Shown: piece by piece, positions 43,489-55,600 of the stretch
Layout of the letters: the number at the start of each line of letters is the position of its first letter
Numbering within the stretch: position 1 is the first letter of the stretch
The notes under the pieces: model-generated
Databases searched by the model: none
The model's input: the letters and a program-made list of their open reading frames with translations, nothing else
Told to the model about the DNA's origin: nothing
Assembly (NCBI GenBank): GCA_033297075.1
Contig: MU858101.1
Location: 124,001-188,000, forward strand
DNA length: 64,000 nucleotides
Direction of reading: 5' to 3'
Origin: Rhypophila decipiens
Taxonomy: Eukaryota; Ascomycota; Sordariomycetes; Sordariales; Naviculisporaceae
Program-made: the position numbers and the translations under genes

Positions 43489-46400
43489 CTAGTAGCCCTC
43501 TGGGTTCGGCGGTGGTCCCCATCCTTCAGGGTAAACAGGCATAAGCTGATTATTGACGAATCCGGGCATGCCTTCAGGAGGCGGTTGGTGTTGGTGTTGA
43601 CGGCCCATCATCGACATGACCATGGCCGCTTCCTGCTCACGGCGGAGCTGGTCTTCTGGTCCGTAACCCATTGTGACACTGGCAGGGGACTGGTGGCGTC
43701 CGAATCCGCCTTGTCCGGGGGCGGGAGGATGGTGCTGTTCCATTTCTTGGTGACCGGGCGGGCTGTCGCGCAGGGCAAACTGGCTCTGGTTGTAGGACTG
43801 CTCTAGCCACTGGGGTGGGTATCGAAGACGGCGTAACATGGGGTCTTCGTAGTAGAATGTGTTTTGACCCTGGCTGTTCATTAAGGGGTCCACATTCATG
43901 GCTTGCGCATTCCCATTGACAGGCATGGGAACGTTCGGATAGACTGGGCCGTTGGCAGCCATGGCCCGATTGAGATCGGCGGCGTCATTGGCATGCATCA
44001 TTGGGAGAGACATGCCGCGCTGGAGGCCATGTAGGGCATTCTCAATGCCCTGGGTGGGCATGGCCAGAGTCTGCGCCACGTTGGGCTCGGCAAAGTTGCG
44101 TGCTGTGGGGGACGGGCCGGGAGGGGATCCAACACTGAGTGCAATTTCGGGATCCGGGCCAGGGGACGTGACCTTGGGCCCAATAGGCTCCGGGCGCGGT
44201 CGGCTGGCGGAGGGAGCTGGGGAGGGCCGACCTTGCTCTGCAGCGGCAAATGCAACAAGATCATCCTGCCGCCGGGAAGGTGCCCGGTTTTCATTCTGGA
44301 CGTTCTGGATCTGGAGAGGGGCTAGTTTGAACTGTCTATTCCTGTTGGTCAAGACAGGTGTTGAAGGGCGCGAGGCAAGGGCTATGAGTCTATCCGTCTC
44401 GCTAAATCCCGCAGCCGTGTCCATATTGTTGACTGCCATATTGTTTGCCGGAGCTGGCGTGAACGGGTCGAGCTCGCTGTTCAGCTTGGCAATGAGGCGG
44501 TCAGTGGAGGAAAATCCGTGCTGAAAGGCGAACTCTGAGTAAGGGCGAAAGCCAGGGGTGGCCGGTGCGGCCGGGTCCCTCAGCGGAGGGAGAGTCATCC
44601 GCCGCTTCACCGGCTCGGCGGCGTTGGCCTTGGGAGCAGCCACGATAGGGGTAGGAGCAGCCAGGGCAGCCAGGGCAGCGGTCTGGCGAGCCAATTCAGC
44701 TTCTTGCTCGGCACGCTGAGCGGCGGCGGCAGCGGCAGCGGCCTCGGCCTCCTCAGCGTCTAGGTCGACAAGCACTTCAACCCCGCGAACCATCTTCCAG
44801 GATTGTCGCTTTCGCTTGCGGCTCTTGACCAGAGCGGAAATGGAACTCTCTTGGTCAACTGGCTCGACCGGGGGGCGTGCAATGGGAACAGGGCGGAAGG
44901 CGACATCGGGCACTGCTCCAGGAAAAAGAAAGTTGGCTCCGTCATTCATGTCCTCGTCTTCTTCGGCTTGGTCAGCAGTGATCGGTTGGTCGACTACATT
45001 GTCAAGGCCAGACGAAGCCTCTTGGGCGCTGCTAGTGCTACTGCTAGCCAAGGCTGCCGGGGCCGACTTGCGGGACCTCTTTGATTGCTTGGGAGGCGGC
45101 GGTGCCGTGGAGCCTGTCCGAATGGTGGAGGGAAATACGGGCAATTCCAAGGGCGGCTGACCGGTGATTCTCTTGAGATCCTGGCGGATCTTCCAGGTCA
45201 GGTAGGCCCCGTTTAGCTTGTCGTCACGGACAGCCATTGGTCGTGGGGGCCTTGATTTTGTCTTTGCCGCCTGTGACCCCTGTGCAGGTGGCGATGATCC
45301 TGGTGCGGGAGACGTCATGCCTTCACTTGGAATGGCTGATTGAGAGGCGTTCATGACGGCAGCGAGGGTCGATTGCTTGACCGGGACTGACGAGGTGGTG
45401 GGAGGAGTGGAAGAGGAAGACGGCTGGGCAGTGGCCGAAGACGTCTTTGACCTCCTACCACTCGGTGGGGCAGCTTTCGTAGAGTCCTCTGTTCGGCTGA
45501 CCGGTACCGGTGAGGTTGCTGGGGGAAGGAGCGGCGGGCTGTCCAGTCCGGGTGCTTCTTTTTCAACTTGTGCTTCTGTTTTTGACAGGTACGGGCCTTG
45601 ACCGGGTGGGGAACCTGACGACGGAATGGTATTAGCGGATACGGCCTCCTCGGTCTCGATTACGGGTTGGTCCGGTGCTACAACCTCTACCGTAGCTTCT
45701 GTGGCGACGACGACCTCGGGCGAGATGTTCTCACTCGGTAGAGGTTGCTGTCCGGGTCCTGGGGGTTCCGGTTCTACGAATTGGCTGCTGGCGACTGCTA
45801 TTTCCGACCCGGCAGCAACAATTTCAGCCTCCTCGTGTGAGGGTGCCGAGACGGTAATGCTGCTGGCTTCCTTCTTGGGCCGCCCTTTCCTGCCAATCCT
45901 GGCAGTCGAACGACGTGATTTGGCTACTGTGGAGTCGTCCTTTGTATCGCTCATTTCCCCTGCACCGCTCTTTCTTGAAGCCTTGGTCGCCTTTTTAGGC
46001 TTCTCCGTTTCAGGAAGCGCAGCTCCTGGAGGCAGCCAGAGGGCTGGCTTTCTCTGTTCCATGTCACTCACCCATGCATCGCAGTCCCATTGAACCCAGT
46101 AGTCTATAAAGTCGGACCACACGCTGTCAGGGGGCTTGGTAAAGTTGACAAAGACAACTTTTCCACCACGATCATGCACCGCCTTGGCAAATTCTCTGAC
46201 TAGTGTTTTGAGTCCATGAACTCGCAAACTCGTCCCCAGAATAAGAAGCATGTCTGGGCCAAGTGATAAGTCATGACGCACCACTTCACCAATAAGCTGT
46301 TCTTGAGGGTGTGCTTCTCCGTACAGGACAATGTTTGGCCGGAGCTTGCCGACTCCCAGCGCCCGTTTCCCTCGCTCTTCACGAGCCGCCGTCGCTCTCT

Positions 46401-48091
46401 CGCAATGAGGGCATTGCGGTTGCCGGCCGGCCAGCGTGTCTGACTCACGTGACTCCTCATCCCACGAAGATGTGCGACCACATAGAAAGCAGCGGAGCTC
46501 TGAGAGGGAGCCGTGGACACAAACGCATTCTACGCCACGGTTCGGGGGTGCCTTGGTTGTTGTTGTGGTGGACAGCTGCGAGAGTGGAATATCATTCTCT
46601 TTCGCTTGAGATGACGGTTCAGACGTGTCTCCGCCGTTAACAGACGTAGACTGAGACCTGGCCTCAGCCTGGGTTCCGGACGGTGTGCTCATGCTGTCCT
46701 CAACTTGTTTTGTATCCTCCGTCGCATCTGTCTGACTCAAGCTCGAGGCTTCCGCCTCCTTGATGGAACCGCGCGCGCCACCCGAGGTCCGTCCAGACCG
46801 AGCCGAAAAGCGATATCGGTTTCCCGGCCCCAGTTCGAGCGACGTAGAGAGTCCAACACGCTCCTCGAGCAGGTCAATGTTCTGGGTGTAACACCGAACC
46901 AGTTTGCGGCTGTCTCGCAGAATGCTGACGAACCGATGGGCTGCCGTGGGCTGGGCATCTCGAGCCTTTTGGCGCAGCGAGGTGATAAAGGTATAAAAGA
47001 CCGACGTTTGTATTGGACAAGACCAGATCTGTGCGTCAAAGAGGTCCTTTCCTTTCATGTTGGGAAGAGAGTTCCGAGTGGCAAAGGACGTGTAGGAAGA
47101 CTGCGACGTGAGCACGGGCGTTGAGCTAGACGAGCGTCCGCTCCCATCGCTTTCCGAGCCAGACGAGGACCTGGTTTGCGGGGAGGACGGTGAAGGTGAA
47201 GCCGAAGTCCGTTGCGATGGCTGTTGGTAAGGGTCAAGGAGGAAATGGGGTGGCGAAGATAACGGCGAAGACGAGACGGTATGCGGAAATGACTGATCCG
47301 AGTCGGACGGAAACCTCGAGTGATCATGCGTGAGGCTTGGTGGGGACGAGGTGAGTTGGCCAGCAGTGCCATTGTTCGTTGGAGCTGTTGGCCTCGGGAG
47401 GAAGGGGCTTGGGAGTGGTGTCAGAGCTGTTAGTTCGTCGACCGCCGCGGGAAGTGTCTTGAATGGTGTAGACGGGTCTGGATGGGCACCTCCTGGCGGC
47501 TCGTCTGAAGGCTCCGGGGCGTTTTGTAACTCGCTGTCAACCATGATAACATCATCGTGACTTCTGACTTCAATGGCGGAATGATCGGTTGTCGCGGCGG
47601 CCTTGGACGCGTCGCCCTCGTCACTCAGTCCAGATGTGTCACTGTCACCTAGGCACTGGATCTCGGCCACGACCTCCTCTTCGGCCATAGCAACAGCAAT
47701 CGAGTCCCCATTCCTGCTTCCTTGTGATATGGTCTCGACATTGTCCCGCGATAACCTCCTGCGCTTCGCCGGCCGGTTCCTGTCGAGTTCTAATGATGCG
47801 TCGCAGTCGTTCGATTCGCCATCGTGGATAAGTTCGTCTTCGGCAGCTGCTGCGGCGAATTGTGCTTGTATCAGAGAATATAACCCGCCCTCCGACCGAA
47901 AGTCCTGGATCCATTGTTAGCATCACAAAAGACCGATGCGCGACATCAAGACGCGTTATTCTTACCGGTATGCCCGAATTGGTGCTGATGCCGGCACCCG
48001 TTATGACGACAACCTTGCGCGACTTCCACAGCGAGTTGGCAATGTCCTGAAGTTCGCTCTCTGCGCCCGGAACAACCTGGGTAGTCGGCAT
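43489..48091 (-). CDS. Sirtuin of the Hst3/Hst4 type (NAD-dependent histone deacetylase)
   Basis: Minus-strand exons 47966-48091 and 43489-47904 (60-bp phase-0 intron) give 1513 aa. Exon 1 supplies the NAD loop (VVVITGAGISTNSGIP) and exon 2 continues DFRSEGGLYSLIQ. TQNID (RCYTQNIDLLE) follows, after an inserted disordered stretch of about 150 residues. The catalytic His is in CVHGSL near residue 503. A four-Cys zinc site (CFLCG and CPHC) and the NAD-binding tail (RPNIVLYGEAHP, LILGTSLRVHG, VVFVNFTKPP) are all present. The domain is therefore complete. In yeasts Hst3/Hst4 remove H3K56 acetylation in the nucleus. The C-terminal roughly 800 residues are a disordered Pro/Ala/Ser-rich extension, long for the class, with a repeated FS[ST]TDRLIA motif. 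An ATG at codon 1 fits well. Confidence 0.9.
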
Positions 48092-49411
48092 TTTGGCGGA
48101 AGAGAGCCGGCCAGCGACAAAATATTCGACGACGCCAATCAAAGGCTCATGGCTGGGAGCGAGTTCACCGTCAAGTGGGCTTGGACTCGAGGATCGGAAG
48201 CTTGCAGGTAGGGAGTACGGAGAAAGAGTGTTCGAGGAGTCGCGTAAAGTTTAGGTCTTGTTGACCCGGCGGGTCGGCTCTCCAGGTGCTGTGATGAACC
48301 CTGGTATCAGCAACAGACGCGTCAAAATCGGGCGATTGCGGGGTATGGCCGTGACAATGAATGGGATGAAAGGACCCCGAGGCGGGATGGGAGGGAAGAT
48401 ATCACAAAGCAGTCGCGTTTGAACTCACTGCCCAGGTCGGTCCAAAGTTCGAAACTTGTCAGGTCACAATAGTCCACCCCGTTTGGCACTTGTGTGCGCG
48501 AGGACGTTGAAGTGGAGCGTGTGCGACGCGCCGCCAGAGTCTCAGTCACAAGCTTTGCAAGGTTCTGGCCTAAAAACGGTAAACTTGCTAAAACCCGGCG
48601 TGGTGGAGGGAGCTCGAGCCGCAAGACTCACTGTGCGCTGTGCGGCGGCTGATATGCAGCTCAAGCTAAGTCTGGGGTCCCCTGTCATATTATTCGCTAG
48701 CTCAACCCGCTGATGCGGGGAATCCACTTCATCGATGCCATTGTTCGAATCTTCAGATGCAACATGAAGCCGAGCCATACAGAGTACCTGCCAGCCACCT
48801 CATTTTCTTCCAAAGACTAGTACAAATACTCCCCGTCGCTAGATGATGAATCATCCATCTGTCGTGGTGGCATTCACGGATGGATGACTATGGCTTGGCT
48901 ACGGATAATGGACAGTCTGAGACAAAATAGGGGGTTTGTTTACTTGAAGAAAACACAACCGTGATGCGTGGTAAGTTGATCAAAACGGCAAATATCAGCC
49001 TTATTCCTCAGATCCTGCGATTCCAGCTCATATTCAGAGCGATTGAGTGTTATTTCATGGTGAAAGCAGAGATGATATAGTTCCCAAATATAACCGGGAG
49101 GCGGTCGGAGAACATGGAGAGATGTGGGGCAGATGCGGGGACCCACTTCGGGCCCGACGCTACCCATTGTTCTCGGAGCTATCGCCAGTACAGCCGGACC
49201 AAACGAATATGAATGTACCAAAATTCAAAGTCCAGTTTGTTGAAAATCGTCGTCACAAATACTGCGCCAACGAAGCTTCACGGCGATAGACAGAGCTTCG
49301 GACCCCTTCTCAAATTTTTATTCAGAACTCCTTCATTAGAGACAATAGCTTATCTAAAGTTTCTACCCAAAGGTTATAAAGTGGAGAATATGTGAGAAGA
49401 TGGTTCACTTA
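48092..49411. other. Intergenic upstream of the sirtuin
   Basis: 1.3 kb containing the sirtuin promoter. ORFs of 60-100 codons overlap on both strands and lack protein-like character. No repeat beyond the adjoining MITE is seen. Confidence 0.5.
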
Positions 49412-49590
49412 TACCGTATCTACTGACTTTGATGAAAATTTACCTAGAGTCAAGTAGGGTTAGCGGCCGAGTGAATTTGCAGGCGAGGAACCGAGCAGGC
49501 CCACCTTTCCCGTACACTTGACCTCTTTCGGCCAGCTACTAAACCTACTTGGCTCTAGGTAAATTTTCATCAAAGTCAGTAGATACGGTA
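49412..49590. mobile_element. MITE-like element, 179 bp, TA-flanked inverted repeats
   Basis: The left arm TACCGTATCTACTGACTTTG... and the right arm are inverted copies for about 52 bp with only two mismatches. They enclose about 75 bp. The outermost bases are TA at both ends, so the element can be read as CCGTATC...GATACGG between TA target duplications, as in Tc1/mariner-type MITEs. The interior holds a further short inverted pair (CGGCCGA / TCGGCC). There is no coding capacity. It lies 38 bp from the 3' end of the HET relic. Confidence 0.78.
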
Positions 49591-49628
49591 AGTTATTCAT
49601 CACCTTCATCGCATCCGTATCCAAGGTT

Positions 49629-50936
49629 CTAATTAAGATCCATCATCTCACACTTCTCAGGGTCAAACGCCTCCCCGTGCATTATTCCATGTATATAGGC
49701 CTCACCGACAATAATAAACCGCTATCTTTCCGCCTCTACCGGGCTATTAATCTCGCGCAAGACAATCGGCATCTTACACCCCTCAAACAAGGTAATGGCA
49801 TCTCCTACCTTGACATCGCGTGGCGCGAGCCCAATATACGAATGTTCTCCTGTCCGAATCATGGCCCGATGCAAAGCAAGTATGTCGCTCTGACCGACAC
49901 TCCCCCCGTTGCGAACAGGTCCTATCAAGTTAAAATACATCTTGGCCGTTGTATACAACACCTTACCGCCCGAGCCGAATCCGGCCATGATTTTTCGGGG
50001 CGTGCTTCTTTCCGGATTATACACAATGTCGTCTATTCCCCCTAACGAGTCTGTATAAGCTCGGATAGTTTGGAAGAACTTGTACCATTTCTCGAATGCC
50101 GTTCTCGTCTGGTCCTCCGGCATTATTGATGAAGTGGTGGTTGAAGATGAAGGAAAGGAGTAAATCCCGCCCACTAAAGTCTTCCATTAGACGTCCCAGC
50201 CCGATTCGCCCGTGAAATAGGGGTTAGGGGAACCATACTCCTCCGGAGCAGGTTTGGTGGTTCTGGCGCTACGAAACTTTTTGTTTAGATTCTTGACGCC
50301 GGTTTCCACTCGGCAAATTTCTTCCCAGATTGTCAAGACGTCCAACGAGTCCTTGTGCATCAGCATCAGCGTCTCAGTAGCGTCGTGGCCTGGTTGAGCC
50401 TCGTGGTAGTCCTTGTCGATGACCCCGCCTACCAGAGATATCCGGTCGAGGATGTATCCTGATACGGTGAGAACCCTTTTATCATCCGAGACGTGGAAGT
50501 TCGGGGTGCTGTTTCTGGTGGCTGATCGAATGCTGGTCATGTCGTTGTCGGTTGCTATGGTTGTATCCCCGAACGACATGGCTGCGAGGAAACGCGGGTG
50601 GAGGGGTTTGGCTCGGTCTTTGTAGGACCAGTCGGAAACCCAGGTCGGCAGTTTGCTGTGCTCGGGCGGACACGTTATTCCGCCGAGTGAGAGGACATCG
50701 AGGCTTCCGTCGAGGGCGATACAGTCAATCACCGACTGGGTATAGACGGTGATGACGTCCAGATCATAATCTTGTTCGAGAGTAACCTGGGCCAGGTCTT
50801 CGTCGCTGAATAAGCTGTAGATTCCAAAGACCTTGTCACGTGCATCCGTGGCTTGGAATATGCGAAAGTCCGCGAGAAGGTCGAGTGGTCGTTGTTGGCT
50901 CGCGTGTGCTGTCGCAGATGCGCCCGACTGATCCAA
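49629..50936 (-). pseudogene. HET-type incompatibility gene relic
   Basis: One minus-strand frame reads as the part of a HET protein that follows the HET domain: ATDARDKVFGIYSLF, LDVLSLGG, LPTWVSDWSYKD, VSGYILDRISLVG. The usual C-terminal motif GLAPRDVKVGDAITLFEG and GEAYIHGIMHGEAF follow. The frame is broken by TAA at 50187-50189 (after GESGWDV) and TAG at 49722-49724 (after VEAER). Coding resumes in the same frame after each. The true end is TAG at 49629. Upstream of 50936 I find no HET domain (no LSYxWG or WIDxxCIN motif), only about 12 more plausible codons. It is therefore 5'-truncated and non-functional as read. CAA to TAA is what RIP produces, but that cause is inference. Confidence 0.75.
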
Positions 50937-51560
50937 ACGAGTCGAAACGTAGGCGAAGCATGTTGTTTGAAGAAGCCGTGGTCCTGTAAACTAACTGAAT
51001 CATTGTTTCGTGGAGAAATGCTTGCGATGTACCCTTTCCCAAGCTGAACGTTTCAAAAAACTGAAAGGAAGAGCCTTCAGGGTGATCCTGGCCGATACTG
51101 CAAAACGGAAAGAGTTCTTTGTTCCCGTGGGTTCCACAACATCACCTTGGCCTCGTATAACAAATCATTTCGCAGGGCGCAGTTTGACAGCATACTAATC
51201 ACGGATACATACAGTCGACCGATGTACTGAGGCCCATGGTCTACTACAAACAAACAAATGCGCTGCGTGTCTGGAAATGGCTGGCTTGTGACAGTCCAGA
51301 CATTTCACGGTACTTTCCTATTGGCTCCTACCCTTGTTCGTGGTAGGCCTCCTGCCTAACCACCTTTCATATATGAGGCCCCCATGTCATGTCCTCGGAT
51401 CCAATGCCTAACATTCTCTAACTCCTTCGCCTACCTACTCACCATTCAACGACACCAGCCACTACTCACTATCAGCATCTTCGCACTCACATTCGGTCTT
51501 ACCATCAACCATCAGACAAGTCTAAGGTATAACACCTTGTCTTACGACACAACAAGCAAC
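50937..51560. other. Intergenic, upstream of the ISG12-like gene
   Basis: 624 bp between the HET relic and the small plus-strand gene. No HET-domain sequence could be found here. A TATA-like TATATG at 51370-51375 lies 190 bp before the chosen ATG of the next gene. Confidence 0.5.
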
Positions 51561-51863
51561 ATGTTCTGGCTACTCGGTGCCCTCGCCGCTCCCATTCTCG
51601 GGGCGTTTGGTTTCGGACCTCTTGGGCCGATCGCTGGTATGTTCTGTCATTCCCTGATCTTCTCATCGCAGCATCCGGCATAACCCAACACCCTCCTCTT
51701 GCCATCCCACCCTCGGTTAGTTGTGATGAGATCTTACATTCCTCGATGAATTTCTTCAGGTTCTGTCGCCGCTTTCATCCAGAGCACAGTCTACGGCGCG
51801 GCTGTTCCCGCCGGTAGCCTCTTTGCCCTTCTCCAGCGCTTGGCCATGACTGCCTTTCTGTAG
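51561..51863 (+). CDS. IFI6/IFI27 (ISG12)-like small hydrophobic protein
   Basis: Exons 51561-51636 and 51760-51863 (phase-1 intron GTATGT...TTCAG, 123 bp) give 59 aa. The whole protein is one glycine/alanine-rich hydrophobic module: LLGALAAPILGAFGFGPLGPIAGSVAA, then STVYGAAVPAGSLFALLQ. This is the pattern of the interferon-induced 6-16 family (PF06140), including its closing AGSLFALLQ motif. The family forms small membrane proteins; metazoan members localise to mitochondria or ER and affect apoptosis. In fungi the role is unknown. The frame is open to an ATG at 51384 (118 aa), but the short start fits family size and has CAACATG context. It sits between a HET relic and a broken NLR. Confidence 0.8.
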
Positions 51864-52636
51864 GAGGTCTAGGCCTCCTCCTTTTTGTCGGGGTCGAGGA
51901 TATCTCATGGCTGCGGCCTCTTCGGTGTATTTCACTCACATCGTTTGGGCTGGAAACTTGAGCGGAACACAAAAAGCAAGCACTGTGGAACGAAAACCGA
52001 CAACTTCAACTCGTGTATATGGATACCAATTCTTTTCACTCAAGAGGGGAGTACTTGTAAGCCTCTGTATGTATATGTGGCGTGCAGTGTGCTAGCTCAT
52101 AACTTCAATCAACTTGCCCAACCATATGCATCATCTTTCCTACTCGTCATCTTTTTTATCGCCCCAAGAGCAAATAGGTTCCCCGTCCTGCCCCGCCAGC
52201 ACGAACGTAGGGAACGGAACACATGTCGGAAGATGGATCGTCGACCTGCCCCCGATGCCTTTCGTTGCCGGACAATATCACGGCGCTGTAAGGTTGACAA
52301 CGAAGCCACCTTTGCCATTCTTGGGCTCATCTTCCATTCTCGTGAGCCCGATGATTCCATCATCCCCAGCGAGAAGCATTGCCACCTATCAGAACAAATC
52401 CTTCCTGGGCCCGATCTACAAATACCCTTGAGCCATCCCAACGTTGCCGCTGTCGGAAGTATGGTCTACGTCCTCGCTGGTTTCAAAGAGGACATCTATA
52501 GTGATGGTCACGCTACAAAACGCGGTCCATTGTTTGGTAGTGCACCTTAACGAACATGCGAGTGCCCCATCACCTCGGATATGGACTTCAGGGGCAGAAC
52601 CAACAGCAGAAAAGTTCGGCTGCTCCAAGGACAGAC
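51864..52636. other. Convergent intergenic region, no gene
   Basis: 773 bp between the ISG12-like stop and the NLR stop. ORFs of up to 221 codons overlap on both strands but start at alternative codons, lack motifs and have no coding-like character that I trust. Confidence 0.5.
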
Positions 52637-55600
52637 CTAAGCGCCGGCCCCAAACACAGTCCTCGAAATGTAGTAGTTTGTTTGCTGTGACAACTTGGTA
52701 TGTGTAGTAGCTTTGTCTTCAAATCCAGCACGTGGATTCTGGGCGTGCGCTTTGCGAATATGGTTCAGTTTATTGTACCGGGAAAGCTGCTGCTGGGGAG
52801 ACTCAAAGGCCAATCGAAACCATCGCACGAAACGTTGAACCAGTGGGATAGTTAGACCCGTCTCCGTAAACTCTTTCAGGACCGACCGAACGTTGTCCAG
52901 ATCCTCCGGAGTTGGAAGACCTGCCCTTTCGAAGGAGACTGCCTTGTCCACCAGGAGTGCGTACTTGATCTGCGCCTTGGTCATGGTCTTGACTGTCGCC
53001 ACGACAAAAGAGTGGAGACCGTTTTCCAGTGCAAATGCTTGCATGCTCCCGTGCTTTTGAATATCGTACATGCCCCGCCCCTCAAAGCGCATCTCGGACC
53101 AATGCACATCGTCTTCCACTTCAAAGCTGCATTCGGCGCTGGTGTAAACGTGCCAGAGATGGTTGGCCGCCCGGTCTAGCTCGTTCATGAGTTCGACAAG
53201 TGTTTCCGGATCAAATTGGGAATATTTTCCCATAAGCTTGGCGTAATGAATGAACTGCCAGATCAAGCGCCATGTCTGTGTGTACCAGATGTCGGCGAGG
53301 TAGGTGGCTGGCTGGTTGTTGCTATAAGTGTGGCGGACCGTCTTTAGATGTTTCATCTCCACAATGGACGCCTTCATCAGACACGAGTACGGGTTAAAGG
53401 TGGGCTGCCTTGATAAGCATGCCTCCAGCCGTGCCTTCACTTGCGCTGTGGCCAAGAAGTCGGCCACGCTCTGATGCATGAATTGGACGGTCCGGTACCG
53501 AATGTCCAGAGCCGATGAAGACGATGCTGGGACTTCGATGAGATCGAGACATCGAGTCTTCATCCGTCCCCGCATAAAGTTCGCCATCTCTATTTGCTCC
53601 TCGGTGGAGAAAGCATCGAAGTTGGCCTTGATAGCAGCTCTGGGGTCTTCGAGGTCGGCGTACGCAAGTTGCAGCAGCGTAAGATGCTTGCCGGCGTGAT
53701 ATGCAATAAGGAGGAGCTTAGCCGCCTGCTCCAGATAAAAAGCTGGCTTTACAGATCGAAGTATGTGCCAGTAGAGGTCCTCCAGATCATCGGGGAGGTC
53801 TTCGAGACGCCGCCTTAGGTCTGAGAGCCTATCAAAGCTCCCTAACCCTTCTAGAAGTGACTTGACCACCAGCTTCACCCAAAGGAAAACACCGGCCGCC
53901 TTTTCAACGACCTCCTTCGCCAAGTGGACAGTCTCTGACTCTCGTCGTTGAACCTCACTCATGTGGGCGTTTTCACTGAATTTTGTTGTGACGTATGTCT
54001 TGATGTCGCGGTACGTGAGGTTCTGAAGCATGAGGCTCGGGTATTTTCCAAATGCATTTTGGAACGCAATGTATGGCCGACTTGAGGCACATACTTTTAC
54101 GCTTTCTGCACTTGAGAGGTCCTTCAATAGAGCCGTAAGGTCCGCGTGGCTACCGGCATATTCGTCTAGGCCATCGATGAACAGAATCACATTAACTGCC
54201 TTCACACTTTGGCTTACCAGCTTGCGGAAAACTCGTTCTAGGCGGCTGTTGGTCCAAGTATCGCCCAAGTCATCAGGTTTATTGAAGCCAATCTCACTGC
54301 GGACAAGTGGGATGAGTTCTCGGTGATTGGACAGGATCTGGTAAAGCAGAGACCTAAAAAGGCCTTGCTGGGTCTTTTGCATGAGGCTTCCAGCGTTCCA
54401 GAAGAAGAAGCCAGCAATGATAAGGGGCTGATCGGATGTAGCCCACAACAAGATTTCCCTCCTTGTTCTCGTATGACAGAAGATGTATTTCATGAGTGTC
54501 GACTTTCCGGATCCGGCCTCTCCTGTAATCCAGTATAGGGGGTCATCTGCGCGAAGCCAGGCCCGGAAGTTACTCCACAGTAGGTCATCTGGCTTGGGGT
54601 CCTCGAAAACCCAGTCAAATGTTTTCTTCTCCACCTTCGAGATGTCTTCCTCACGATCGAGCATGACCGAAAACTTAAGACTGTTAAGGATCGCCGCCTC
54701 CTCTCGCAGAAGCGCTTCTGCATATGATTGGGCACTTTTCCGGATGACTTCCGGTGGCGCCAGCAACTCCAAGTCGAACTCCGCAGATTCGCCGAGCTTT
54801 AGAGACCTAAGTGTCTCAACAATTGCGTCTTTAATCTCGCGTCTCGTCATGTCGTGCTGCTCGACGATTGTGCTCGCAATATCGCCATCTCGAGAGATGG
54901 CATTTTGATATGACTCTGTCACGATGTGTATATAACCCTTGATTTCAAGTCGGCGTTCGACTTGAAATTCGACATCCTTTTGCGGAGGGTTCCATGGCCT
55001 AGTGGTAGGGTTCTAGACTAGTGGATTCGTCACAGACTCCAACACCTCGACGAGCTTTTCCAACACGGCATTAGACTCCAGGAACTGATCATTCTGTCTC
55101 TGGGACAGAAATTCAATACTCTCCCTACAATATATTAGTGTTAAGTTAGGACCCCGGGAAGTTAGCACCCCCTACATCTTAGTATACCTAGAAGCTAAAA
55201 AACGCCTATATTAATATACTACCCCCTATAACACAATAACATTATTAATTTTAAAGCTATTCATAAGTGTTACAACCTGACACCTGGGTAGGTACAGACT
55301 GCAAGGCAGGACGCCTAACGGGGGTTGACAGTTGGAAAGGAGGTTGTACGCGGTAAGTACTGCAAGTACTGTCACTGATCAGGTTTGGACTCCCTTAAGC
55401 TGGGATCATGCTGATTGGCCACCCTTAGGCCCGCACTGCATGCCTGAGGCATCACAGCGTCATGAACCGCGCGGGGTCATGACATATTATTACTAGAAAA
55501 GTAATTTAGAAGTATAGAGGATTTTTTTTAGCTTTCTTATAGTTATATAAAAAAAGAATTAACGTTAGCTATATTATAATCTTTGATTTTCGATCTTAAT

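Noticed and set aside
51885..52550. 221-codon plus-strand ORF
   Set aside because: It starts at an alternative codon, overlaps other frames, and its sequence (runs such as SFLLVIFFIAPRANRF) matches nothing I know; it lies between convergent gene ends.
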